Part shown: piece by piece, positions 46,319-55,112 of the stretch
How the letters are laid out: each line of letters opens with the position of its first letter
Position numbering within the stretch: position 1 is the stretch's first letter
NCBI RefSeq assembly: GCF_034344865.1
Contig: NZ_CP133774.1
Span: 4,340,001 to 4,404,000, forward strand
Source: Pseudomonas sp. 10S4
GTDB taxonomy: Bacteria; Pseudomonadota; Gammaproteobacteria; Pseudomonadales; Pseudomonadaceae
Length of the DNA: 64,000 bases
Direction of reading: 5' to 3'
Notes under the pieces: model-generated
Database searches by the model: none
The model's input: the letters and a program-made list of their open reading frames with translations, nothing else
What the model was told of the DNA's origin: nothing
Program-made: the position numbers and the translations under genes

Positions 46319-46966
46319 ATGGTCAATCGTCTTCTCGGCAAATCCCTTCTGGTCTTACTGGCGGCCAGCGCACTCGCACCGCTGGCACAAGCGGCCGATG
46401 CGCCCACGTTGAACACGGGCAGCACCGCCTGGATGATCACCGCGGCGGTGTTGGTGTTGTTCATGTGTTTGCCGGGCCTCGCGTTGTTTTACGGCGGTCT
46501 GGTGCGGGCGAAAAACATGTTGTCGCTGTTTACCCAGTGCTTCGGCGTCGCCGGTCTGGTCGGCATCACGCCAGCGTGCGCGTATGTCGGCGTCGGTGGG
46601 GCGCTGGCCATCGGCCTGTTGTGCGGGGTGTTCTGCTACTTGAGCGTCACCGTGCTGAAACGTCGCTTCGGCTATGACGACAGCCTCGACGTGTTCGGCT
46701 TGCACGGCATCGGTGGGATGATTGGCGCGGTATTGACCGGGGTGCTCTGCGTGCCATCGATGGGCGGATTGGTCGAAGGCGTGACCATGGGCGCTCAGGT
46801 CGTGGCGCAAATCAAGGGCGTGGTGCTGACGACGGTTTACTGCTTCGCCATCAGTTGGGTCATTCTCAAGGTGATCAACGCTGTGATCGGCTTGCGCGCC
46901 GATGAGTCGGTGGAGGAGATGGGGCTGGATCTGGCGGAGCACAACGAGCGTGCCTACAACCATTAA
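46319..46966 (+). CDS. Ammonium transporter (Amt) with the middle half missing
   Basis: A 215-residue Amt-family protein from the ATG at 46319 behind gcaggagc. The signal peptide ends near AQAADAP and the first helices are normal (PGLALFYGGLVRAKNMLSLF). The sequence then jumps from FTQCFGVAGLV to GITPACAYVGVGGALAIGLL, which in full Amt proteins lies about 200 residues later. The C-terminal part (DSLDVFGLHGIGGMIGAVLT) and cytosolic tail are present. The fusion is in frame, so this is an internal deletion rather than a shift. The first few helices and the last helices remain, but the conducting pore and its His pair are incomplete. Nonetheless codon use is normal, and it may be retained as a regulatory or inactive fragment. 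Confidence 0.8.
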   Translation: MVNRLLGKSLLVLLAASALAPLAQAADAPTLNTGSTAWMITAAVLVLFMCLPGLALFYGGLVRAKNMLSLFTQCFGVAGLVGITPACAYVGVGGALAIGLLCGVFCYLSVTVLKRRFGYDDSLDVFGLHGIGGMIGAVLTGVLCVPSMGGLVEGVTMGAQVVAQIKGVVLTTVYCFAISWVILKVINAVIGLRADESVEEMGLDLAEHNERAYNH

Positions 46967-46984
46967 TCATTGCTGTTGATCAAC

Positions 46985-47011
46985 ACGGCCCACCTTCGAG
47001 TGGGCCGTTTT
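46985..47011 (+). terminator. Terminator after the Amt-like gene
   Basis: acggcccac-cttcga-gtgggccgt is a 9-bp stem with TTTT behind. It lies 19 bases after the Amt-like stop, between it and the convergent folD copy. Confidence 0.85.
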
Positions 47012-47019
47012 CGTTGGGC

Positions 47020-47927
47020 TCAGCGCAACGCGGCGACGCGCTGCAACTGGCTGGCGATCAGGGTGTTTTTCAGCAGATAGGCAATCGTCATCGGGCCGAC
47101 GCCCCCGGTACCGGCGTGATCGCGCTGGCGACGGTGCGGGCGCTGGCGTAGTCGACGTCGCCCACCAGATGGCTGCCGGATTCGTCAGAGATGCGATTGA
47201 TCCCGACATCGATCACCACAGCCCCGGGCTTGAGCCAACTGGCGTTGATCAAATGAGGACGACCCACCGCCGCAACAACAATATCCGCCAGTCGACACAG
47301 CGCCGGCGCATCGACGCTGCGCGAATGCACCACGCTAACCGAGCAGTGGGCCTGCAACAACAAGGTTGCCATCGGTTTGCCGACGATATTCGACCGACCG
47401 ATCACCACCGCGTGCAAGCCGCTGATATCACCGCACGTCTCTTGTAGCAGGCGCATGCAGCCGCTGGGCGTGCACGGCGTCAGCACTTCCATGCCTTGCA
47501 CCAGGCCGCCAACGTTTTCGCGATGAAAACCGTCGACGTCCTTGATCGGGTCGATGGCATGGATCACTGCCGCCTCGTCGATATGCCCCGGCAATGGCAG
47601 TTGCACCAGAATGCCGTTCACCGTGACGTCGGCGTTCAATTGGGCAATCAGTTCCAGCACTTGCGCCTGGCTGGCGTCGTCCGGCAGACGGTATTCAAGG
47701 GAGCGAATCCCGACCTCCTTGGCCCGCAGCAGTTTATTGCGCACATACACATGACTGGCCGGGTCGTCGCCGACCAGCAGGACCGCTAATGCGGGATAAA
47801 TTTGCTGTTCGGCCAGGGCCAGAACCTCTTCCCGGACTTCATTGAGAACCAGGGCAGAGATGGCTTTACCGTCGATATCCCGGGCCAGTGTTGGGGTACT
47901 GCTGATCAAATGCGTCACCGTCGTCAT
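47020..47927 (-). pseudogene. folD: Second FolD (housekeeping-type), one-base frameshift
   Basis: A methylene-THF dehydrogenase/cyclohydrolase starting at 47927 (MTTVTHLISSTPTLARDIDG). It has VYVRNKLLRAKEVGIRSLEY, QLPLPGHIDEAAVIHAIDP and GRSNIVGKPMATLLL. The frame breaks at ASAITPVPGA. At 47102-47106 there are five C where six would give TPVPGGVGPMTIAYLLKNTL to a stop at 47020. Repaired length is about 302. It resembles the copy in the mgd operon strongly; two folDs so close are notable. Confidence 0.85.
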
Positions 47928-48035
47928 TGAAAGAGCAGGGCGCAGGTTACCAGTCGATGGCTGCTGACTACCACCCGCAGAGGATGGACAGGATGTCGCG
48001 GGCGAGATGCGGTCTGTCAAACACCGCAAAACAAC

Positions 48036-48059
48036 TGTGGGAGCGGGCTTGCTCGCGAA
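48036..48059 (+). repeat. Single REP unit
   Basis: tgtgggagcgggcttgctcg and the following cgaa form one REP half-element without a facing partner close by. It lies in the folD upstream region. Confidence 0.6.
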
Positions 48060-48099
48060 GGCGTCAGATCCGGCACCGCTTAAACATGTTTAACGACGG

Positions 48100-48438
48100 C
48101 CGTTTAAAGACACTCGCCGTTACGTCCCAAAGGCTACGACGCCTTGCGCCGTTACCTACGCGTAAGACAGAATCCGCCGGCTTGTGCGTCTTTGGGGTGG
48201 GCTATATCGTTTCCCGGTCACTGAAAAACAGTGATCGGGTTTGGTAGCCCATTCATGAGATCTGCATAGCATCACCATTCGCGGCGTCTTTCGTCTCGGC
48301 ATTATGGTGGTCATGCGCAGGGCACCTTCGGGTGCGCCGGTTTCTCATGTCCGGTCTACCAACCTGCGTATGGCCGCCACCCTTCGTTTGGTAGCGAGGT
48401 TGGTTGGCTCCTTTATTGACTACATGAGAGATCTATCT
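48100..48438 (+). ncRNA. Structured leader upstream of the DUF6124 gene
   Basis: About 340 non-coding bases rich in hairpins. The strongest nests GGGCTA (48199-48204) with TAGCCC (48245-48250) around CCCGGTCACTG-AAAAA-CAGTGATCGGG (48213-48239, 11 pairs with one G-T). Then come a ggcacc-ttcg-ggtgc(g)cc stem near 48324 and accaacct...aggttggt near 48357-48405. I recall similar leaders before DUF6124 genes in fluorescens-group genomes. It may be an RNA regulatory element or a separate repeat family; the function is unknown. Confidence 0.55.
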
Positions 48439-48801
48439 ATGTTCAAAGTCACACCGAATCCCCCAACTCTTGATCCAGTACCCTTCGACGCCTCTCTTGA
48501 CCCCAAGAAACTGAAAGAGGCGGCCGACCGCGCGCTCAATTTCTACCTAAACCCCGGGGCGCCGAAAGAGCCGATACCGCCCCGCAAGCCCGGCATCATC
48601 TTCCTTATCGACCCCACGGTGGATGACGAAACGCTGCTGGTCCAAGCCTGCGAATCGTTGGGTTCGGCAAGCGACATGGCGAGTGAGATCGCCAGCTTAA
48701 TGGACGGCCCACAGCGCAATAAGATGCTGTTGCTGCAACAGGCGATCATGTTGAGTGGGTTAGTGGTCAATCGCGTACTGGATAACCATAAACCTGGGTA
48801 G
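48439..48801 (+). CDS. DUF6124-family protein
   Basis: A 120-residue cytoplasmic protein started at 48439 (MFKVTPNPPTLDPVPFDASL). The ATG at 48304 would include leader bases. Landmarks are DPKKLKEAADRALNFYL, PGIIFLIDPTVDDETLLVQA and LLLQQAIMLSGLVVNRVLDN. DUF6124 proteins seem to be confined to Pseudomonas and often occur in several copies per genome; their role is unknown. The long structured leader in front is its most striking trait. Confidence 0.8.
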   Translation: MFKVTPNPPTLDPVPFDASLDPKKLKEAADRALNFYLNPGAPKEPIPPRKPGIIFLIDPTVDDETLLVQACESLGSASDMASEIASLMDGPQRNKMLLLQQAIMLSGLVVNRVLDNHKPG

Positions 48802-48812
48802 TCGCCAGGCAT

Positions 48813-48903
48813 TGTAGGAGCGAAGCTTGCTCGCGAAGACGGCGGCATAGTCAAAAACTATGTCGCCTGATACACCGCTTTCGCGAGCAAGCCCGCTCCC
48901 ACA
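48813..48903. repeat. REPIN (paired REP elements)
   Basis: tgtaggagcgaagcttgctc and gagcaagcccgctcccaca face each other around a small hairpin (ggcggcatagt...actatgtcgcc). It lies between the DUF6124 gene and the LLM monooxygenase gene. Confidence 0.8.
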
Positions 48904-48925
48904 TTAAATCGCTGATGTCTTGGGA

Positions 48926-49969
48926 TCAGCGAAACGCCGGCACCACTTGTTTGATAAACAGCTCCAGCGATTTTTTCTTCTCGGCATGGGGCAAGCTGTT
49001 ATCGCACCAGAAGCTGAACTCGTCGACCCCCAGTTCCTGGTAATACTTGATGCGCGGAATGATTTCTTCGGCGGTGCCGATCATCGCTGTCTTGTGCAGG
49101 CTCTCCAGTTCGAACTCAGGGCGAGCGGCGAATTTCTCTTCCGGGCTTGGTGCCAGGAAACCGTTGACCGGCACTTCCTTGTTGCCGAACCAGGCGTCGA
49201 AGGTGCGATAGAACTTCGAGATCGCCTTGGCCCCGACTTTCCAGCCTTCAGGATCATCCGCCGCGTGTACGTGGGTGTGGCGCAGCACCATCAGTTGCGG
49301 GCGTGGCACGTCTGGATTGTTGTCCAGCGCAGCCTGGAATTTGTTCTTCAGGTCGAGAACTTCTTCGTCGCCTTTCATCAGCGGCGTGACCATGACGTTG
49401 CAGCCGTTGGCCACCGCGAAGTTGTGCGAGTCCGGGTCGCGGGCGGCGATCCACATTGGCGGGTTGGGCTTCTGGATGGGCTTGGGCACGCTGGTCGAAG
49501 TGGGAAATTTCCAGATATCGCCATCGTGGGCGTAATCACCTTGCCACAGGGCGCGAATCACCGGGACCATCTCCCGCAGCGCCTGGCCACCGGACGAAGC
49601 AGGCATGCCGCCGGCCATACGATCAAATTCAACCTGGTAAGCGCCGCGGGCCAGGCCGACTTCCATGCGGCCGTTGCTGATCACGTCCAGCAGCGCGCAT
49701 TCGCCAGCGACCCGGATCGGGTGCCAGAACGGCGCGATGATGGTGCCAGCGCCGAGGTGAATGGTGGTGGTCTTGGCGGCCAGGTAGGCCAGCAGCGGCA
49801 TCGGGCTCGGCGAGATGGTGTATTCCATGGCGTGGTGTTCGCCGATCCAGACCGTGCTGAAGCCACCGGCCTCGGCCATCAGGGTCAGTTCGGTCAAGTC
49901 TTCGAACAACTGACGATGGCTGATGCTGTCGTCCCACCGTTCCATGTGCACGAACAGGGAAAATTTCAT
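48926..49969 (-). CDS. Luciferase-like flavin-dependent monooxygenase (LLM)
   Basis: A 347-residue (beta/alpha)8 monooxygenase that uses reduced FMN supplied by a reductase. Landmarks: FVHMERWDDSISHRQLFEDL, GFSTVWIGEHHAMEYTISPS, GAGTIIAPFWHPIRVAGECA and GLARGAYQVEFDRMAGG. The family includes RutA, which opens the uracil ring by C-N cleavage, and bacterial luciferase. It shares a promoter with the flavin reductase gene just upstream (36-base gap), whose operator matches a GntR-type palindrome. Members of this type open or oxygenate small cyclic compounds; the true substrate is unknown. Confidence 0.88.
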   Translation of the reverse strand: MKFSLFVHMERWDDSISHRQLFEDLTELTLMAEAGGFSTVWIGEHHAMEYTISPSPMPLLAYLAAKTTTIHLGAGTIIAPFWHPIRVAGECALLDVISNGRMEVGLARGAYQVEFDRMAGGMPASSGGQALREMVPVIRALWQGDYAHDGDIWKFPTSTSVPKPIQKPNPPMWIAARDPDSHNFAVANGCNVMVTPLMKGDEEVLDLKNKFQAALDNNPDVPRPQLMVLRHTHVHAADDPEGWKVGAKAISKFYRTFDAWFGNKEVPVNGFLAPSPEEKFAARPEFELESLHKTAMIGTAEEIIPRIKYYQELGVDEFSFWCDNSLPHAEKKKSLELFIKQVVPAFR

Positions 49970-50005
49970 GACGCTTACCTCGGATTTTTATTTTTGACGG
50001 TCGGT

Positions 50006-50490
50006 TCAAGCCAGGACGGGCAGGGCGCCCATTTTGCCGTGGCAGTAAACCAGTGGGCCGGTGGTGCGTTGCGGCACAATCAGGTTCTTCACCGCGCCAA
50101 CCATAATCGCGTGATCGCCACCTTCGTATTCGCGCCACAACTCGCATTCGATAATCGCCGTGGCATTACTCAGCAGCGGGTTGCCCAGTTCACTCAAGGT
50201 CCACTCGATGCCTTGCGCCTTGTCCTTGCCTTTACGGGCAAAGGCATAGGCTTCGTTTTGCTGGCCACCGGAAAGCACATGGATGGCAAAGCGTTTGTTC
50301 TTGATCAGGATCGGATAGGAATCGGAACTGTAGTTGGGGCAGAACAACACCAGGGCCGGGTCCATGGACAGCGAGCTGAACGCGCTGGCGGTGAGGCCGA
50401 CGATCTGCCCGTCGTCATCCAGCGTGTGATCACAGTCACGCCGGACGGGAACGAACCCATGACTTGTTTGTAGATGGCGGCATCGATCAT
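50006..50490 (-). pseudogene. Flavin reductase (RutF/HpaC-like), one-base frameshift
   Basis: An FMN reductase partner of the LLM enzyme. The start is MIDAAIYKQVMGSFPSGVTV. After VIT the frame shifts and resumes as SMDPALVLFCPNYSSDSYPI. The site is near 50424-50426, where one base is missing (atcacacg for the expected atcaccacg). Repaired length is about 161. The intact paralogue at 58631-59116 has the same layout (FPSGVTVVTTLDPDG), so the repair is well guided. The two are close copies within one regulon. Confidence 0.82.
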
Positions 50491-50540
50491 TGGACGGTCC
50501 TCGGACGGTGTACGACGGATTATTATGCTTGTTGGTCTGA

Positions 50541-50550
50541 TGGTATACCG
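50541..50550. promoter_or_regulatory. GntR-type operator A (TGGTATACCG)
   Basis: atggtataccgtaatac around 50540-50556, 51 bases upstream of the flavin reductase start. It matches the palindrome family TGGTATACCA seen at three other promoters in this cluster, with one change in the right half. Confidence 0.65.
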
Positions 50551-50635
50551 TAATACATCGTTTGCAAGGGCTTTTTGAAGTGAGGCGATAGGCGTAACGT
50601 CAGTCAGATAAGCGATAGAAACAGCGATGAATAAC

Positions 50636-50739
50636 CTGTGGCGAGCTTGCTCCCGCTGGGCTGCGAAGCGGCCCCCGCTCTATCTAAAAAGAAGGGGACT
50701 GCTGCGCAGTCCAACGGGAGCAAGCTCCCTCGCCACAGT
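50636..50739. repeat. REPIN-like inverted repeat
   Basis: ctgtggcgagcttgctcccg faces cgggagcaagctccctcgccacag. It fills the gap between the flavin reductase gene and the ABC ATPase gene and probably acts as a boundary between these transcription units. Confidence 0.75.
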
Positions 50740-50759
50740 TTCTAACCGGCGCTTGCAGG

Positions 50760-51918
50760 TCAATGGGCGCCAGCAGCCTTGTTCAAATCGCTTTCGGCCC
50801 ATTGCGTATAAACGCAGGCATCCGCAGTCGCCCAGCGCACTCGCACCGGATCGCCGGCCTTGAGCGGCATGCCCGCGGCGGACAACGCCTTCACAGTCAT
50901 CGAGGTCCCGCCCGAGGTCACCACGCTGCACGTCTGGCTCTCACCGAGAAACAGCACTTCCACAACCTTGGCCGACACTTCGTTCCAGCCGGCGGCCAAC
51001 GGTTCCTGAGTGGCTTGTTCGACGCTCAGTGCCAGGGCTTTTTCCGGGCGGACCATCAGCAGCACATCCTGATCGGTATGCAGGCCGGCAGTCAGGCGAA
51101 TCGATAGTGACTGACCTTCAAAACTGGCTGCCGCATTGCCCTGGGCCTTGAGCTTGAGGAAGTTCGAGTTGCCGAGGAACGAGGCGACAAACGCATTCGG
51201 CGGGTTCTGGTACAGGTCGTAGCCGCTGCCCAAACCGACGATTTTGCCGTGGCTGAAAATCGCAATGCGCTGGGACAGGCGCATGGCTTCTTCCTGATCG
51301 TGGGTCACGTAGACGATGGTGATGCCGAGGCGCCGATGCAGCTGACGCAGCTCATCTTGCAGATCCTCGCGCAGCTTTTTGTCCAGTGCGCCGAGGGGTT
51401 CGTCCATCAGCAGGATGCGCGGTTCGTACACCAGCGCCCGAGCGATCGCCGACGCGCTGTTGCTGGCCGCCGGAGAGTTGGCGAAGGGCGGCGATGGGCG
51501 AACTGTTCCAGTTGCACCAGTTTGAGCATCGCATCGACCCGACGCTCGCGCTCGGCGCTGGCCAATTTGCGAATCGCCAGCGGGAACGCGATGTTGTCGC
51601 GCACCGACAGGTGCGGGAACAGGTCGAATAGCGCTGGAACACCATGCCGATATCACGCTTGTGCGGCGGCACGTTGACCAGCGATTGGCCGCTGACCAGG
51701 ATCTCGCCGCTGCTCGGTGTTTCGAAGCCGGCGAGCATCGACAGGGTGGTGCTTTTGCCGGAGCCGCTGGAGCCGAGGAAGGTCAGGAATTCACCGTCCT
51801 GGATGTCCAGCGAGATGTTGTCCACGGCGGCAAAGTCGCCGTAGTGCTTGTTCAGGTTGCGCAGGCTGACCAGGGTCTTGTTGTTCTGCTGCGCAGGGTC
51901 TTTGATCACGGCACTCAT
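50760..51918 (-). pseudogene. ABC importer ATPase (PotA-like), three indels
   Basis: ATP-binding subunit of a spermidine/putrescine-type importer. It has Walker A LGSSGSGKSTT, signature LSGGQQQR, Walker B ILLMDEP, an H-loop (VYVTHDQEEAM) and a C-terminal TOBE-like domain. It starts MSAVIKDPAQQNNK. Three shifts divide it. One C is lost near 51622-51623 (after MVFQRYST; repaired to TLFPHLSVRDNIAF). One base is gained near 51480-51481 (repaired RRPSQLSGG) and one near 51449-51450 (repaired QRVAIARALV). Repaired length is about 385. It is the last gene of the importer operon. Confidence 0.82.
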
Positions 51919-51935
51919 TACTTACTCCTGGGCGC

Positions 51936-52745
51936 TCAGGCGCTGATTGCATTGCGCCGGCGCAGGGCGGCGGCGATCACCATGACCAGTACCGACAGGC
52001 CGATCAGCAGCGTCGAGGCGACGGCGATCACGGGTGTCAGGTCCTGACGCAGGGTGGTCCACATTTTTACCGGAAGGGTTTGCAGGGTCGGGCTGGCCAT
52101 CATCACGCTCAGCACCACCTCGTCCCACGACACCAGGAAGGCGAACAGCGCACCGGCGACCATGCCCGGACGGATCGCCGGAAAGGTCACCTTGAACACC
52201 GCTTGCAAGCGCGACGCACCGCAGATCACCGCTGCATCCTCGATCGACTGATCGAACAGCTTCAGCGAGTTGATGATCGAGATGATGGTGAACGGCAGAG
52301 CAACAATCACGTGGCTGACGACGAAGGCAAACATCGTCCCGGTGTAACCGAGTTTGAGAAACAACGCGTACACCGCCACCGCGATGATCACCAGCGGCAC
52401 GATCATCGGCAGGGTGAACAAACCGTAGAGCATTTCCCTGCCAGGGAAGCGGCCGCGCACCAGGGCGAAAGCGGTCGGCAGGCCGAGGGCCACGGAGAAA
52501 ATAGTGGTCAGCACCGCGACCTTGAGGCTGGCGAACGCAGCGTTCATCCAGTCGGCGTTAGAGAAAAACTGGCCGTACCATTTCAGCGTCCAGCCCGGCG
52601 GTGGGAACACCAGCCACTGGGAGGAACCGAACGACAGCAGCACGATGAACACAATCGGCAATAGCAGGAACAGCGCGATCAGGCCGGTGGTGAAATACAG
52701 GCCGAACCGCATGCGCCGGCTCATGGCATTGGGGGTCAGGAGCAT
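51936..52745 (-). CDS. ABC importer permease (PotC-like)
   Basis: A 269-residue inner-membrane permease with six predicted helices and the EAA-type loop (EDAAVICGASRLQAVFKVTFP). It belongs to the spermidine/putrescine/Fe-type group II. It lies 6 bases from the partner permease gene. Which compound it carries cannot be told from the sequence alone. Confidence 0.88.
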   Translation of the reverse strand: MLLTPNAMSRRMRFGLYFTTGLIALFLLLPIVFIVLLSFGSSQWLVFPPPGWTLKWYGQFFSNADWMNAAFASLKVAVLTTIFSVALGLPTAFALVRGRFPGREMLYGLFTLPMIVPLVIIAVAVYALFLKLGYTGTMFAFVVSHVIVALPFTIISIINSLKLFDQSIEDAAVICGASRLQAVFKVTFPAIRPGMVAGALFAFLVSWDEVVLSVMMASPTLQTLPVKMWTTLRQDLTPVIAVASTLLIGLSVLVMVIAAALRRRNAISA

Positions 52746-52751
52746 GACGGC

Positions 52752-53681
52752 TTACCTCGCGTTGCTGGCGCCAACCGGGGATTCCGGCTGAAGCTTCAGG
52801 TAGAAGTAGAACAACACCAGCGTGATCACAATCAGCAACGCGGCACCCGCACTGGCCAGGCCCCAGTTAAGGAACGACTGCACCTGCTGGATGATGAACT
52901 CGGGCAGCATCATGTTCTGCGCACCACCGAGCAGCGCCGGGGTGACGTAGTACCCGAGCGACATCACGAACACCATCAAGCCACCGGAGAACAACCCCGG
53001 CCGGCACAGCGGCAGGAACACCCGGAAGAAGTTGGTCCAGGGGCTGGCGCCGCAGATCGAGCCGGCTTGCAGGATCATCGGGTCGATGGCCTGCATGGTC
53101 GCCTGCAACGGCAGGACGATGAACGGGATCATGATGTAGCTCATGCCGATCACCACGCCGGTCAGGTTGTGCACCATTTCCAGCGGCTGATCGATGATGC
53201 CCATGGCCATCAGCGCCTTGTTGATCACCCCGGAGGCTTGCAACAGCACCAGCCACGAATAGGTCCGCGCCAAGAGGCTGGTCCACATCGAGAGCAGCAC
53301 GATGCTGAGGATCCAGCGACCCCAACCGCGCGGCACCAGGGTAATCGCCCAGGCCAGCGGAAAGCCCAGCAGCAGGCTGAACAACGTCACCAGCCCGGCC
53401 ACCGAAAAGGTGTTGAGCAAGACCCGCGCATAAGCCGAGTTGGCGAACAATTGCTGGTAGTTGCCAAGGCCCGGTTCCGGCTCAAGCACACCGCGCAGCA
53501 GCAAACCGATCAACGGCGCCAGAAAGAACAGGCCGAGGAACAGCAGGGCGGGGACCAGATTGCCGGCCCCGCGCCAACGCTGAACCAGCGAAGGGGTTTG
53601 CTTCATCACAGCCGCCTTGCCAGGAGCGCCAACGGCGCTCCCGATCGGAGTGGATGGACGGGACGCGGCCGTCATTTTCAT
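52752..53681 (-). CDS. ABC importer permease (PotB-like)
   Basis: A 309-residue permease started at 53681 (MKMTAASRPSTP), whose ATG overlaps the stop of the binding-protein gene (ATGA). A longer start at 53702 is possible. It has about six helices and the cytoplasmic EAA loop (ICGASPWTNFFRVFLPLCRPG). Confidence 0.87.
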   Translation of the reverse strand: MKMTAASRPSTPIGSAVGAPGKAAVMKQTPSLVQRWRGAGNLVPALLFLGLFFLAPLIGLLLRGVLEPEPGLGNYQQLFANSAYARVLLNTFSVAGLVTLFSLLLGFPLAWAITLVPRGWGRWILSIVLLSMWTSLLARTYSWLVLLQASGVINKALMAMGIIDQPLEMVHNLTGVVIGMSYIMIPFIVLPLQATMQAIDPMILQAGSICGASPWTNFFRVFLPLCRPGLFSGGLMVFVMSLGYYVTPALLGGAQNMMLPEFIIQQVQSFLNWGLASAGAALLIVITLVLFYFYLKLQPESPVGASNAR

Positions 53682-54709
53682 TTGACCAGCCATTCGTTCC
53701 ACCGTGTCGCGATGGCCGAACCGTTTTTGGCCCAGTACGCGAAGTCTAGAGTGATCTGATCCTTAGCGTAGGCAGTCGGCAGGTTCGGGGCCAGTACCGA
53801 GTCCAGGCGCGCGACGCTGTCGACGTTGACCGGGGCATAGGCTGTCAGGTTGGAAAAATCCGCCTGACCCTTGGCGCTGCTGGCGCTGGCCAGAAACTTC
53901 ATGGCCGCCGCTTTGTTTTTCGTGCCTTTAGGGACCACCAGAATGTCGGCCATGACCAGGTTCTGTTTCCAGCTCACGCCGACCGGTGCGCCGTCTTCTT
54001 GCAGGGCGTGAATTCGACCGTTCCAGAACTGACCCATGCTGACTTCACCGGAGGCGAGCAACTGCTGCGACTGCGCGCCGCCGCCCCACCAGACAATGTC
54101 TTTCTTGATGGTGTCGAGTTTCTTGAAGGCGCGGTCCAGGTCCAGCGGGTAGAGCTTGTCGGCAGGCACGCCATCGGCGAGCAAGGCCAGTTCAAGCACG
54201 CCAGGACTCGGCCATTTGTACAGGGCGCGTTTGCCGGGGTAGGTTTTGGTGTCGAACAGGGCGGACCAGTCCTGGGGTTTGGCGGCGCCGAGCTTGCCTT
54301 CGTTGTAGCCGAGGACGAAGGAGAAGAAGAACGAACCGACGCCGTAATCGGAGACAAAGCGCGGGTCGATCTTGTCGCGCTGGATCGCGGTGAAGTCCAG
54401 GGGTTCGAGCAAGCCTTCGGCGGCGGCGCGCAGGGCGAAATCGGCCTCGACGTCGACCACATCCCACTGCACGTTGCCGCTTTCGACCATGGCTTTGAGT
54501 TTGCCGTAGTCGGTCGGGCCGTCCTGGACGACAGTGATGCCGCTGGCCTTGCTGAACGGATCGGCCCAGGCCTGCTTCTGCGCATCCTGGGTACTGCCGC
54601 CCCAGCTGACGAAGTTGACGCTTTCAGCCGCGATTGCCGCGTGGCTGACTGTGGCCAATAAACCTGCAAAAAGAATTGCAGTTGCACCTTTGTTCAACAC
54701 CATTTTCAC
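53678..54709 (-). CDS. ABC importer periplasmic binding protein (PotD-like)
   Basis: A 343-residue protein with a signal peptide ending near AAIAAES. It belongs to the PotD/AfuA-like extracellular binding group (NFVSWGGSTQDAQKQAWADP). Conserved acid residues of the polyamine site (D and E residues in WDVVDVEADFALRAAAEG) are partly present. It is the first gene of the importer operon. Operator B lies about 150 bases upstream. Confidence 0.88.
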   Translation of the reverse strand: MKMVLNKGATAILFAGLLATVSHAAIAAESVNFVSWGGSTQDAQKQAWADPFSKASGITVVQDGPTDYGKLKAMVESGNVQWDVVDVEADFALRAAAEGLLEPLDFTAIQRDKIDPRFVSDYGVGSFFFSFVLGYNEGKLGAAKPQDWSALFDTKTYPGKRALYKWPSPGVLELALLADGVPADKLYPLDLDRAFKKLDTIKKDIVWWGGGAQSQQLLASGEVSMGQFWNGRIHALQEDGAPVGVSWKQNLVMADILVVPKGTKNKAAAMKFLASASSAKGQADFSNLTAYAPVNVDSVARLDSVLAPNLPTAYAKDQITLDFAYWAKNGSAIATRWNEWLVK

Positions 54710-54869
54710 GCCCTCATTTGTTGTGTTTTTGAGCGGGTTGTTGATGCCCGCCTATCGGGAGCAGTAGGTCCATCGGGGCCTTAAAGGCGACCGTGCCAAG
54801 GGCTTTTGTTTGTGCTGTCCCTGGCGGGCGCACTTGGCAAATTTGTCCGGCCTATGGAATATCATATTA

Positions 54870-54879
54870 TGGTATTCCA
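54870..54879. promoter_or_regulatory. GntR-type operator B (TGGTATTCCA)
   Basis: It lies in the importer promoter and belongs to the same palindrome family as operators A, C and D, with one base changed (TGGTATTCCA). A second half-matching copy, TGGAATATCA, lies at 54855-54864. The 54710-55112 gap otherwise holds the REPIN listed next. Confidence 0.55.
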
Positions 54880-54987
54880 AACTTTGTGCAAGCACTTTGC
54901 CTTACCGGCTATCAGGCAGAAGTGGGTTTTTTTGGTCGGGTTAACTCAAATATTGGCTGGTTAAGAGATGGAGCGAACAATGAATTA

Positions 54988-55081
54988 CCTGTGGCGAGGG
55001 AGCTTGCTCCCGCTGGGCTGCGCAGCGGCCCCAACAATGGGACTGCTGCGCAGTCCAACGGGAGCAAGCTCCCTCGCCACA
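54988..55081. repeat. REPIN-like inverted repeat
   Basis: cctgtggcgagggagcttgc faces gcaagctccctcgccacat, around gctgcgcagcgg and actgctgcgcagt. It lies between the ABC importer operon and the ribBA gene. Confidence 0.78.
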
Positions 55082-55112
55082 TAAGCTCATTAACACCATC
55101 AAAAATCTGGAT

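Noticed and set aside
48920..50473. 517-codon plus-strand frame opposite the LLM and flavin reductase genes
   Set aside because: It covers two recognisable minus-strand genes and has low-complexity antisense composition.
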